Below, one piece after another: positions 48,519 through 59,899 of a stretch of 64,000 bases of DNA (positions are counted from its first letter, which is position 1; each line of letters begins with the position of its first letter). The stretch is taken from NCBI GenBank assembly GCA_037957365.1, contig JARHVA010002126.1:1456501-1520500 (forward strand), given 5' to 3'. The DNA comes from Torreya grandis (lineage: Eukaryota > Streptophyta > Pinopsida > Cupressales > Taxaceae). Both the position numbers and the translations under genes were made by a program. The notes under the pieces are model-generated. The model worked only from the letters and a program-made list of their open reading frames with translations. It was not told the origin of the DNA and ran no database searches.

Positions 48519-48523
48519 ACCTT
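48519..48523. repeat. Probable target-site duplication of E2, left
   Basis: ACCTT left of E2 pairs with ACCTC at 55654-55658 right of E2 (four of five bases). Fits the 5-bp duplication of Ty3/gypsy integration and supports the LTR borders. Confidence 0.55.
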
Positions 48524-49692
48524 TATATGTAATGGGAAATATAATAGACTCTACAAATCAATCATAGCTAAGAGAAGATAGATCATACTTACACTTCTAA
48601 TTAAGGATACATTAGATAATCAGGGTCATGACTAATATGGATATTCTAGATCTAGCCAAGGGATCTCTTATGACAATAATATCACTAAGGAGGGTTGTAA
48701 AGCCTCCATTCAAACAAAACTGCGCAATAACCCTAACAAGGTCCTATGTTTTCCAATTCACTAAACTAATAACAATAAATTAAAAGCCTAATCTAGTGCT
48801 CATAAATTTTATGGTACAAAGTTGGGGTTATTAAACATGCATAATATAATCCTATTTAAGCTATGTATAAGTAAAACCCTAATGCATGGAGAGAGCAATA
48901 TTCTTCAAAAGCCATTACTTATGTTACTTTTATCTAATAAAGAGAGGAATAAAGTTAGAGATACTTACCTGGAAGATGAACCCATCGAGACTCAATCTTT
49001 CCTTTGGTCAAAGGTGTTTCATAATAGGTTGTTGTGGTTTATAAGGATCACTAAGAAAGGCCAAAGCATCTGAGACTTCTCCACAAGATTGGATTCTTCT
49101 CTAAGTAGAAATCTAAAGCTAAGACTCCTTAAGTAGAATGGTGGAAGATAATATTATAAATAAGCACAAATGAATAATAAATCTTGTTGTCTATCTAAGA
49201 ATGGTGAAATGGATGTGTTTATATAGGTAGATCTAACCTAAACCCTTCTAAAAGTTTTAGCTGACAAGGTCAACCCAGTTGACCTAGTATTTTAATTGAC
49301 AAAAAACATACTAGATAATGAACTATGTTAGCCATGGCTGACTTAGTTATTAGTATTCTTGGTCAATAACAATATAGGGTAGATGTGGCTGACATAGTCA
49401 TGTAAACTATGAAAAAGGGATTTAGGTTAGGGAAAGGGCTAGTGAAGGTGGCAAATGACTAGAGGAGTGTGCAAAATGGGAGGCAAAGCTTAGGGGAATG
49501 CTTTTAAGATTTGGTTGGATTGATAATAAGTGGAAACAAGGGACAATAATCCTAAAAAGAACCAATCATCTTTCCACCCTTTTTTTGGTGCACCCCTTAG
49601 GGTGAGCATTCAGAGAGATTGAGACTCAATGGGTTCTTGAAAGATAAAAAGCATCAATAATTGATAAAGTTTGAAAATATTATGTGTATACA
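48524..49692 (-). repeat. E2 LTR, left copy (3' LTR)
   Basis: Runs from ATATGTAATGGGAAAT to TTATGTGTATACA. Carries GGTCAACCCAGTTGACCTAG at 49267. TATATAAA on the - strand at 49218-49225 is a likely TATA box. Confidence 0.87.
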
Positions 49693-49707
49693 TTTTCCCC
49701 ACTTAAA
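49693..49707 (-). other. E2 polypurine tract
   Basis: TTTAAGTGGGGAAAA on the - strand, immediately before the LTR start TGTATACA. Confidence 0.65.
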
Positions 49708-51130
49708 TCTCATCATGTGTCATGAAAGTACAATAAGTGATGTTGGTTCAAGAAAATAACACATCAACACATAATGTTCAAGCTAAAAAATTTACAATAT
49801 TTTAAATTATAATATAACTAAAAGTAAATGACTAAAAGGGAAATAACTTAAAATTAAAATATATGCATGCCTTTACTAACCATTATCATTGGATGGTTGT
49901 TTGTTTTTTTTTTGTAGTTTTGATTATGGAGGAAGCAAAGACTAATTTCAAAAAACCCAAGGATAAAAAACCAAAAAACCAAAATAAACAAACATAGGAA
50001 AGCCAAGATAACTAGTGTTATGTGGATGGGATGTTTTTGGAGATTTGGCAGGCTAGGGTGATAAGTGATAAGTTAGACCAAATGACCAAGTCAAAATTTA
50101 GAGTAAACTGGGTAACTAAAAATTTAAGGCTACTAAAGACTAAAACTCTCAAATAAGTAAACCTTAATTAAGAAAGGAAAACGCACCAAGTCAAACCAAG
50201 GATACATGTCAAAAAGGATGGTAATAAAACATTAATTTAAAATCAGTAAAAATCCTTACTTAGATAAATATGGGCAAGCAAAAATGGTAAAAAAACATCG
50301 ATGAGTGATCAGTAACAATCCTTACTCAATCATCAATGGAAAAAGGTGCATAAAATGGAAAACAACATTGATGAGTGAGAAGTAACAAGCTAACCTCACT
50401 CAATAATGGAAAGAATACATCATAGTAGAAATGAACTCAAGTATCCATAAAAAAGGGTGGTACAATAATGACAACTGGTAAAAGAAATCATGGAACATCT
50501 AGAAAGTAAAGTCATGGTTTGAAGAAATTAATCCATAGTTACTCAAGCATATTGTTTTCTTCTAAAGATAGATAAAACTAAAACAATAATGTTAAAATGT
50601 TTTGAAATGTGAAGAAGAAGGAAGTATAGAAGAGAGGAAAAATATTTAGAATCACACTTTTCCTATCAAGGGGGGAAATGAAATGGGTGGAGGGGAGAAT
50701 GAAGGAAAAACCAAGGTAGAGGAACTCTTTATTGAAGTCAAGAAACTCAAATTTGGTTTGTCAAAATAAGAGGAATTTTGACCTTAAGTACTTTGAATAA
50801 CTTCTCCTAGCCACATAAGTCTTAGATCAAAAAATGAAGTATATAAATCATCCCATGAAGGATATATGCATGAAATATAAAATGGACCTACCTTCTCATA
50901 ATGTGTTCCCCATTCCTCAGGACCCCTTATAGAGTCATCAATCTATTGTCAAGATTGGTTACTTGCATGATAAATTAGGTAGAACAATAGGGTTTATTGA
51001 ATTCTCCTATTCCAATAAACTGGCCCATTGCACCCCAATGGACCTTAACTCTATTGTCAAGCTAACTATGGAGTTTGAACTTTGATTAGAGATATGAGAT
51101 GTGCTTGTAATCACATCTTTATGGTTTTAT
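49708..51130 (-). other. E2 interior, 3' part, non-coding
   Basis: No protein similarity. It includes a 70-bp tandem repeat (50217-50425) and A-rich runs. It does not match E1, so this sequence replaced the pol-side interior or was acquired. Confidence 0.5.
50217..50425. repeat. Tandem repeat, about 70-bp unit, three copies
   Basis: ATGG(T)AA-A-AACAT starts at 50217, 50284 and 50355. Units share GATGAGTGA, AGTAACAA and CTCAAT words in the same order. Diverged. Confidence 0.65.
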
Positions 51131-51680
51131 TTTGAATTTTGAGATTTATATGTTATCTTTTGTATATCATTGCCTATTGTTTCAAATGATTTGGATTTTA
51201 ACTTTCTTGATGGATTTTTCTATTCCTCCTCTATATGTATTTGGAAAACTAAACATGGGTGTTGAAGATGCCTTTCATTTGAATACTTGGGACTTCATTA
51301 CTAAGAGAGGATTTTCAGAGAGCATAGTGTCTAAGAGTCTCATAAATTTAGGTGAAATAAAAGTACTATCTTGACTTCGACCTTATTTTATCCAATGTGG
51401 AGTGAAAGGAAATGAAATCAAGAGGAATGAGACATGAAATAATTTGAATTATTTTAAATCATAAAAAATGTGTTTAAGGGTGAAAAAGGAAGGGATAAAA
51501 TGATAGTAAAGTGTGATCCCTTATTATAATAATCAGGGAAATAGAGGAAAACATTTTGACATAGATTGTTGTGTAGATTTCATCTATAAGAGAATCAAAA
51601 GTGGAAGTTTTAAAACAAAGGATCAAGAACTCATAATCATTAAAAAATATATTATATAAAATGAATGACAAGATGATGAT

Positions 51681-52025
51681 TTTATGAGGAAGGCCAGGTC
51701 CTATCTATGATTTTATACTCTAACTCATAAAATAGAAACCCATGAGAGTGCCGAAAATATTATAAAAATAAATGGGATAAGAAAAATATGGTATTTGTGA
51801 GGAAGGCCAAGTCCTATCAATGGTCTTACATTGAAACTCATAAAGAGAAACCCAAAGGATGATAAAAAGTATTTAAAAAGTGTGAAAATAAAGAGGATAA
51901 TAGTATATCATGAGTAAGACTAGGTCCTATCCGTGGTTTTACAATGCAACTCATGAAAAAATGGAAACCAAAATAAATGACTAAGGTTTGTGAAAATAGA
52001 GAACTACTATAGAGGGTGAGACCTA
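51681..52025. repeat. 113-bp tandem repeat, three units
   Basis: GAGGAAGGCCAGGTCCTATC at 51686, GAGGAAGGCCAAGTCCTATC at 51799 and GAGTAAGACTAGGTCCTATC at 51912 are spaced exactly 113 bp. Each is followed by TTTTAC-like words, AACTCAT and GAAACC. A partial fourth unit may start near 52017. Confidence 0.85.
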
Positions 52026-52200
52026 TGTAAGTATCCTAAAAAAAGTGTTAGATAGATTGTATATATAAGACATGAAAAGAAGGGAATGACCCTACACTAT
52101 AATTTATATCAAGGATGAGCATGTGAGAGACAATCCTAGGTGTCTCAGAAGGTTTCTTGAAGTTGAATTAGTTTGGTATCGTGCCATGTAGAATAAGAGT

Positions 52201-52368
52201 GGGCATCATAAGATGCCCCAATGGGTAATTGGATGTAGGGATGGGCATCACAAAATTCCCCAGAGTCTAAAATGATATGTGGGTGGACATCATAATATGA
52301 CCCAAAGGTTAAAGTAATATGTGTATGGGCATAAAAATATTCCCTAAAACCTAGAAATAGGAAGAAAA
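52201..52368. repeat. 42-bp tandem repeat, four units
   Basis: GGGCATCAT, GGGCATCAC, GGACATCAT and GGGCATAAA start at 52201, 52243, 52285 and 52327, exactly 42 bp apart. Each unit continues with a (C)CCC(C/T)A block and AATGATATGTG-like words. Phase has been kept through substitution. Confidence 0.85.
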
Positions 52369-52559
52369 ATAAGAAAAGTAAGAAGAAAATAACACCCCGT
52401 ATAGATTTTAAGTTAATTTAGGTTATCCAAGAATATTCTAATAGGGGATTTCAGATGTTAGATAAAACTAAAAGGATGATAAGTAAGAATAATAAGTGAT
52501 AGGGATAAATAACTAAGTTAAGAAGATATAAGAGCAGGTGCAGTAATAAGAGTATAGAA

Positions 52560-54240
52560 TCAACCATATTGACTTAGTATTTCTAGACATAAGGTAGAAT
52601 AGTATAGAGTCAATTGGGTTGACTTAGTACTAATAGATATAAGGTATAAGAGTATATATTTGACCATATTTACTTATTAATATTGTAAAAAAATCATAAT
52701 ATTATAGATTCAAACAATTTGACTTAGTACTATTAGACATAAGACATAAGAGTATAGAGTTGACCAGGTCAACTTAGTACTATATTCCAAGAGGTAGATA
52801 AGGTATAAAGTCAAACAAGTTGAATTAGTAATATAAATAAGAAGAAACATATTCTAATTATAATATAGGGTTGACCAAGTCAATTTAGTATTATAACCTG
52901 ATTGGTAAAAATGAGTACTAGGTCGACCAGGTCAACTTAGAATTGTAGTCACAAAAAAAGATGGTCTAAAAGAGATTATGTCAAACAACATAATAGTCTA
53001 CTAGAAAAAGGTAATTTTTTTGAAACATAATTGAATAAATAAATGTAATCAAACACATAAATAATTGGATCAATGAGAATGATCCAATTACAACATAATA
53101 CAAAACCTTGTACTAATGTTGGCCAATTCAATTTTTTAAAATACAACATACAATGATCAGGGACCAAGCAGTCAACTGAAAAGTAAATTTTAACTAAATA
53201 ATCATCTTAAGTGTTTATATATTATTATAAAGTGTTATTTTAAGTGTGATAGAGAAGTTGGCTAAAAATAGTGAACTAGAAAGCAATCTATGGATGATTT
53301 TAGGACATTCAGGCTGAAAGGGATCTATGTTGGAAATGGTACTATCTTGGTATTGGGGCCTACCCCCTCACTTCAAAATCCCATAGTGATAAGGGTGTCA
53401 AGTATTTTCCTAATATATATCATTAACCACATGTCTATACTTAAATATAAAACCAAGTCGGCTTCCCCCTTGGTGATGAAATCCAAGTAGATAGGCCTTG
53501 GGAAGACAAATGTAAAATGAATTTTGAATAATGTGTGATTTGGTAGTGTGTGTAAAAAGAGTAAAATAGTGTAACTAATTGGAAATTTTAAAAACCACCT
53601 AATTAGACTATGTGATCCACTCTAAGCATGCAAATAACTAAAAATGAAAGTGTGAATTAATTACTATCAAATAGTTGTTAATTCTCAAATTAAGAATAAT
53701 ATTTAGTTGATTCAAATGACACTGTATGCAAACATTATAAAATAGAGTTGATTGGGTCACTATTATTTTGTAGAAGTAAGAGTCTTTAAAGACTAAGTTG
53801 ACCAAGTTGACTTAGTATTTTAAAAATAAGATAGGCTATAGAACTAAGTCAACTAGGTCAACTTAGTTTATTGTAGGATTGTAGTTTTGAAGTCTAAACA
53901 CTTCGATACAATATAAATTTAATGAATTACTGAATTGAAATAGAGACAAAGAGAGGAACCTTGGTGGGTTAGAATATGATTAGGATTTCAATTTTTTTTT
54001 GAAGTTCCTAGAATGTTATTTTCAAGTTATACCAGCTAAGCTAACTAGGTCAACCTATCTCAATGAAAACCCTAATTATTGAAACCTATTAACATGACTA
54101 AGTTGACCTGGTCAACTTAATTTATTATTTATATGCTGACTAGAAGACTAAGTTGACCTACATGACTTAGCTAGTTATTCTAGATGCTGACGAGAAGACT
54201 AAGTTGACCTATTTTAATTAGTTTGTTATATGCAAATGAA
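52560..54240 (-). repeat. E2 leader: array of TTGACC/GGTCAA palindromes
   Basis: About 14 copies of an inverted motif with arms (T)AAGTTGACC and GGTCAACTTA over a one- to four-base centre. The best are at 54099-54119 (10-bp arms around a single T, all exact) and 52758-52774 (8-bp arms around a single A). Others are at about 52607, 52715, 52810, 52868, 52920, 53795, 53843, 54035, 54147 and 54195. Many are followed by TTAGTA(C/T)TATTAGACATAAG-like words, so the unit is longer than the palindrome. The core TTGACC is also a WRKY W-box, though that may be chance. Confidence 0.8.
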
Positions 54241-54447
54241 GAATAATATTGTGTTGACATATCCAATATAATAACCTATATCTAATGAAAACTTGCACAA
54301 AAAGAATAGTCATTTTGATATGACTATGTTTAAAACCTACACATAGAAGTTAAAACTACACAAGCATGGTAAACCTAGTATTGCAAATATAGAAAAATAA
54401 TAGAATGATATAAATGAAAACCATGAAATAAAACCTAAAAGGGTTAG

Positions 54448-54469
54448 ATTAATGTCAGTTTCACCAGAA
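54448..54469 (-). other. E2 primer binding site, decayed Trp tRNA type
   Basis: TTCTGGTGAAACTGACATTA on the - strand next to the LTR end; same place and start as in E1, more changed. Confidence 0.5.
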
Positions 54470-55653
54470 TGTATGTAATGGGGAATGTAATAGATTCTAC
54501 AAATCAATTCTAGTTCAGAGAAGATAGATCATACTTACACTTCTGATTGGAGATACATTAGATAATTGGGATCATGACCAATATGGATCCTCTAGACCTA
54601 GAGAGGGGATCTCTTACCATAATAGTATCACTAGGTAGGGTTTCAAATCCTCCAGTCAAGAGAAACTACACAATAACCCTAACTAGGTCCTATGTTTTCA
54701 TATTCACTAAATTAATAAAAAATAAAGTAAATGCCTAATCTAGTGATCACCAAAGTTTGTGGCATAAAGTGGGCGTTAGTAAACATAAAATTAAACATAC
54801 ATAAGAGAATACTATTTAAGATATGTACAGGTAAAACCCTAATGAATGGAGAGAGCAATATTATTAAAAAGCCATTACTTATGCTACTTTTATCTACTAA
54901 AGAGAGGAACAAAGTTATAGATACTTACTTGGAAGATGAACATGTCAAGACTCAATCTCTCCCTTAAATAAAGGTGCTCTATAAGATATTTTTGTGGTTT
55001 TTAAGGACCACTAAGAAAGGACAAATCATTCAAGACTTTTTTATAAGACTAGATTCTTCTCTAAGTAGAAACCCTAAGCTAAGACTCCTCGAGTAGAATG
55101 GTGGAAGAGCAGATTGTAAATAAGTGAAAATGAATAATAAATCTTGTTGTCTCTCTAAGAATGGTGAAATGGATGTGTTCATATAGGTAGATCTAACCCT
55201 AAACCCTTCCAAAAGTTTTAGCTAGAAAGGTCGACCCAGTTGACCTAGTATTGTAATTGACAAAAAACATATTAGATAATAAACTATGTCAACCATGTCC
55301 AACTTGGCTCTTAGTAAACTATGTCAAAAATAATATAGGTTCAATGTGGCTGACATAATCATGTAAACTGCCAAAAAGGGATTTAGGTTAGGGAAAGGGC
55401 TAATGAAGATGGAAAATGACTAGAAGAGTGTGAAAAATGGGAGATAAAGATTAGGGGAATGTTTTTAGGAGCTAGTTGGATTGATAACAAGTGGAAACAA
55501 GGGAAAACAATCCTATGAAGCATAAATTTTATACCCACTCGTTTCCTAGTGTACCCCTTAGGGCAGGCACTCAAAGAGATTGAGACTTGATGGATTCCTA
55601 AAAGATAGAAAGCATCATTAATTGATAAATTTCAAACATATTATGTGTATACA
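54470..55653 (-). repeat. E2 LTR, right copy (5' LTR)
   Basis: From TGTATGTAATGGGGAATG to TTATGTGTATACA on the + strand. Shares GGTCGACCCAGTTGACCTAG (55229) and the other LTR blocks with 48524-49692. Confidence 0.87.
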
Positions 55654-55829
55654 ACCTCCATCTCAACTTAGGAGAGATTTTCATATTCTCACTAGATATA
55701 AACATTTGGAAATGCTTCATTTTTATCCCTTGGAATATGTTCCTAAGAATTTATTCAAAATCCACCCAAGTAAGATTTTCAAAAAAGATCAAACCCTTAT
55801 TGATGAACCTATCCACTATTGAATTTCCT

Positions 55830-56190
55830 TCATGATAAATGTTTAATATTTGAACCTATTATCTATAGTCAAGAATGGAAATTGTTTCATCAATAACTAG
55901 TTTAATGGTCCATCTAATGTCATTTTTTATATATAATTAATTTAAAATGTTATTGTAATTTCCATCAATAATGAAAAATTGGACCCCCATTTGTTGAGCC
56001 AATTTAAGACCCCATAGAATTTCCATGGATTTAGCTTAGTGATTGGACTTGGCACCCATATCACTCCATAACCTACCATAAACTTACCCTAATGGTCTCT
56101 TAGAATGACACCTCCTCTAGTAAGACCTATATTCCCTGTAGAATCTCCATAAAAATTGAGCTTTAACCAGCCCAAAAGGGGTGGTTTCCA
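55830..56190 (-). pseudogene. LINE RNase H domain
   Basis: Minus-strand reading: PLLGWLKLNFYGDSTGNIGL, TRGGVILRDH, then in another frame AKSMEILWGLKLAQQMGV, QFFIIDGN, and QILNIYHEGNSIVDRFINKG. This matches plant RVT_3-type RNase H (W-x-K-x-N-x-D-G, G-G-x-x-R-D, A-E-x-x-A-x-x-x-G-L-x-x-A, E-x-D, H-x-x-R-E-x-N-x-x-A-D). The first catalytic Asp is Tyr (NFYG). Second: the usual E-G-D is D-G-N. It cannot be active. Confidence 0.8.
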
Positions 56191-56339
56191 TTTTATTTAT
56201 TTTTCTAATCTCATATTTAAGATCCATCTTACCTAGATTAGAAGTATCAATATGCCAATTAAGAGCAATAACTTGTTCCATGTGAAGAAGGCCTTTGCTT
56301 TTATTATTCAGTTCTATGTTGTAATTCTCTAAAATGGCC

Positions 56340-56640
56340 TCAAAAATAATTTGGATAAAACTTTGTTTCTACATTTATTTTTTCTAAATATTTTATTCTT
56401 TTTCTCTCTCCAAATTCCCTAAATGATATGAGGTAAAGAGAGATTTTAGATTTTCTTGAGTAGCTCATTCCTAAAGGGACACTATCAAGACTACCATACT
56501 TCCAGCAAAGTCCCTGCATGAACCCACTCCATTTTGAATTTAAGGATAATAAAACTCCAAATATATTGAAAAATGAACAAACCACAAACAAATGAAAGGA
56601 ATTTTCATTATCTTTTTCACACAACATATATATATTGATT
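56340..56640 (-). pseudogene. LINE zf-RVT (zinc-binding) domain
   Basis: MLCEKDNENSFHLFVVCSFF in the - strand matches the C-x-x-C ... H-x-x-x-x-C pattern that follows reverse transcriptase in plant L1 elements; one of the first two cysteines is lost. Confidence 0.65.
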
Positions 56641-57275
56641 TAAATGCATCCTATTTTTATTAGATCATCCATGGTCAAAATTCTATTTTGAATAAGAATC
56701 CAAACAAAAATATTTAATTTTAGAATGAACCATTTATCCCATAGAGTTTTCCACTTCACATTTAAACTAGTATTCTACTCTAATAATGAATATCCTGATT
56801 TAACTTGATATTAGCCATTGAATGACTCCCTCCAAACTAGTTGGTCTTCTCTATTACTAATTAGTTAAAAATTTCTTAGAAGATTATTTAGATTGTTCAA
56901 ACTCAAGATGTCTTCTTGTTTAAGGTTATCTAACATCAACAATTTCCAAATCTTAACTCCTTTAGTCCATTACCAATAATCTTAGAATTTGTGACCATAT
57001 TTGCTTTCAATGCCCTCTTACAAGTGCTATCAACTATCATTTTGACTAAGGGGAAGATCAACAACCTAGGAATCCTTCCCAAAATCTACCTTCTACCAAT
57101 TACCAATATGCCCCTTCTAACCATTGTAAATAATATCTTTATTAGAAACTAAAAAATTCCAAAAGTGTGATCCCTTCAAAAAATGCTCTTCAACAAAAAT
57201 GCACAGAGGATCCTAACCCTCTAAATATTTAAAATGAATAATTGTATACAAAGTCATATTTTTATTAACAATTCT

Positions 57276-57779
57276 CTAAATAAATTTTTCAATAAGCTCT
57301 TTATTCATAAGTTGAATATTCCTGAGACCAAGACCACCATATTTTTTATGAGCATAAACTTTATTATAGGAAACAAGATGGAATCTATTTCTCTCTTCAA
57401 TTCTCGACCATAGGGAATTCCTTTGAATATTTATTAGCTTATCTTTAGTGCTCTTGGGAAGATTGAAAATAGAAATAAGATAAATGGGGAGGCTTTGAAA
57501 TACACTCTTGATAAGTAAAAGTTTTCTTGCTTGTGAAATCAACTTACCTTTCCAACCTGCAAGCTTCCTTTGGAATCTATCAATAAGTGGGTTCCACTCA
57601 GATAAATACAGATGATTAATAAACATAATCAATCGAAGGTAAGAAGAGGGTAATACTTTAATTTCACATCCAAGCAGACTAGCAATTTGATTTTGTCTAG
57701 CTGGTAGAGTATTGAATAAATACATAGAGCTCTTGTCAAAACTAACTTTCAAATTAGAAGTTTTTTCATACATTAACAA
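57276..57779 (-). pseudogene. LINE reverse transcriptase, C-terminal part
   Basis: An open 167-codon frame: NLKVSFDKSSMYLFNTLPAR, LLGCEIKVLPSSYLRLIMF, WNPLIDRFQRKLAGWKGKLI, SQARKLLLIKSVFQSLPIYL and HKKYGGLGLRNIQLMNKELI. These are the thumb and connection motifs of plant L1 reverse transcriptases (S-Y-L-G-L, W-x-x-x-I-E-x-F-x-x-K-L-x-x-W-K, L-I-x-S-V-L-x-x-I-P-x-Y, G-G-L-G-I). SYLRL replaces SYLGL. Confidence 0.85.
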
Positions 57780-58900
57780 AATTTTATTGAGTCCTAGCTT
57801 CTTAGATAGTATCTTTGGCCAATAGAGTTGTGTAATCTACAAATTATTGGTGGGAGACCATTTCTACAAAATGAGATGGTTTAAATCCTTTTAGCTCAGC
57901 TGAGTTAACTTCTTTGGAGATGTATCTATGAAGAGACCAAACCATGATGATGAATAATAAATGGGAGATGGGATAACCTTCAATAATTCCTTTGGAACTT
58001 TTGAATAAACCTTGACCAATGAAATTAACAAACACCAAAATCATACATGCATAAATGCAAGATCTAATGATTTTATCAAAATATATCCTAAAAGCCAAAT
58101 TGAGCCAACACTCTATCCAAGAAGATCCAATCTAATATGTCATATGCCTTTCCCATATCAAAATTTTAGATCATTACAACCTTATTAATATTGTCCATTG
58201 AGTGAATATATTCATGAAAAATGATTGCACCATCTTGAATTTATCTACCAAGAATAAAGTTGCCTTGTTGAGATTGAATATTTTCTCCATGATTAGCTGA
58301 AACCTCAAAGCTATCATCTTATTAATGATTTTATAAATATAATTAAAGATATTAATATGCTAAGAATTAGAGAAATTAATAGTCCCTTTCTTATTATGTA
58401 TTAACACTAAAAAGGTGTCGTTAAACTATTTTAACAATTATGCCAATGAAATTAATTTGTTAACATCATCTCCTATTATATCCCAAATTTTTTGGAAGAA
58501 AGTAATAGCAAAACCATCTAGGCCTAATACTTTATTAGGGTTCATATTAGAAAGAACAAACTTTAGATTTCAATTAGTGGTGGTAGACATAATAACCTCA
58601 TTATCCTCTTGATTAAATAGGTTGGGGATCACATGCATAAATTCTTGTGCAAAACATATGTTTATCTTAAAGTCATTTTTGAACAATTTTTTAAATAAAT
58701 TTACACTTTCTTGGTTAATGTAATCAAAATTAGTTGTGATATTCAATTCACTATCAGTGATTTCCTTTAAGGCATTATATTTTTTGTGAGTTGAAGTAGA
58801 CGTGTGAAAAAATTGAGTGTTTATATCCCCTTCCTTTAGCTAGATATTTTAGGATTTTTGTCTCCACCTTGATTCTTCCCTAACATCCATGGTATGATAT
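57780..58900 (-). pseudogene. LINE reverse transcriptase, N-terminal and catalytic part
   Basis: Across several frames: LSNMNPNKVLGLDGFAITFF (M-x-P-x-K-A-P-G-x-D-G-F), FNDTFLVLIHNKKGTINFSN, IYKIINKMIALRFQLIMEKI, FKSSKGIIEGYPISHLLFII (S-R-G-L-R-Q-G-D-P-L-S-P-x-L-F). The active-site box normally F/Y-A-D-D reads FVDY (codons at 57832-57843), preceded by a stop. The domain is unmistakable yet dead. Confidence 0.85.
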
Positions 58901-59109
58901 TCACATAAGAGCCATATTTCCTTATTTTTCATATTAGTGTCTAATACATTTTTTTCCATATCTTATTTCATCTTAGATATTTCATATTTTAAAGCATTCT
59001 TTTGCACAAGAACATTACCAAAAACTTGTTTGTTTCACTACTTGATTTTAATTTTCACATTTTTCATTTTTTTAGCAAGTTTAAACCTAGAAAAACCATT
59101 AACATTCAA

Positions 59110-59870
59110 TGACCACCACTCTAAAATCCAATCATGTATGTCAGTGTGAGAGAACCACATGATATTATCCTTATTTTATTGGTCAATAATCTCAACTTAA
59201 TGGGGTTATGATATGACCCAATCCACAATAGAAATTTTAAAGACAAATTCTTGATTGTTAGCCACTCTAATGATACAAAAATTCTCTCCAATATACAAAT
59301 AATGAGATTGTCTCTCAATCTCCTATTAATCCAAGTATATTTGACCCTCTTAACTCCAAATATATCAAACTTGTATCCTAAATAATTGATGAAAAATACA
59401 AGGGTCCCTCCATTTTTATATTCAGGTGAAGTGGGGATTTAAAATCTCCAGCCATGATTTAAGGGAAATTATTGTAATTATTACATAAAGATATAATATA
59501 TTCCCATAGTTTTCTATGAGAATAAATATAATTTGGTACATATATATTAGAGAATATCCATTGGTTGTTATCTTTCAAATCAGTGAATAGAATAACCACA
59601 TGATGTTGACATTTGAGAATAGCTTCCCTAATCATGAAATTGGTATCTCAAAAAGTTATTAATCTTATATAAGCCCCTGAAGCACTAAAGAAAGATATTA
59701 CAACCTAATTCCAATACACCTTCTTACGATTAAAGAAAACATTTTCCTCTAAATTGGATTCTTGAATAACTAGAATAATGGGTTTGTGGGTCCTTCTAAA
59801 ATCCCTAAAAACATTTTGCTTTGAGGAACTACACATTCCTATGATATTTCAAGAATAAATCAACATAATT
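59110..59870 (-). pseudogene. LINE endonuclease domain
   Basis: Fragments in order on the - strand: a start region like the S-W-N-V-R-G-L motif (59850), IILVIQESN (catalytic Glu region), QWIFSNIYVPNYIYSHRKLW, PLIMAGDF, KYTWINRRLRDNL, then WIGSYHNPIKL in place of the usual S-D-H-x-P-I. Stops and shifts throughout. The Asp of SDH is Tyr. Confidence 0.75.
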
Positions 59871-59899
59871 AACCACCAAAAAAGGTACCTTCTTTGAAT

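Larger units (their letters stand above)
48524..55653 (-). mobile_element. Element E2: protein-free relative of E1
   Basis: LTRs at 48524-49692 and 54470-55653 resemble those of E1 in ends (TGTATACA on the - strand), in TATA-like box and in inner blocks (AGAAGATAGATCATACTTACAC). The leader part (about 52350-54469) is homologous to the E1 leader. The rest of the interior (49693-52350) has no gag, protease or reverse transcriptase and consists largely of tandem repeats, so this is a LARD-like derivative. It sits between the LINE (right) and the gag-like pseudogene (left) with a probable 5-bp target duplication. Confidence 0.82.

Noticed and set aside
51132..51374. 80-codon + strand frame as a gene
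   Set aside because: Opposite to the E2 element direction, no family resemblance, AT-rich; probably chance.
52560..54240. TTGACC cores as proven WRKY-bound enhancer
   Set aside because: The core matches a W-box, but the symmetric arms extend well past it and no expression data are available; kept only as a possibility.
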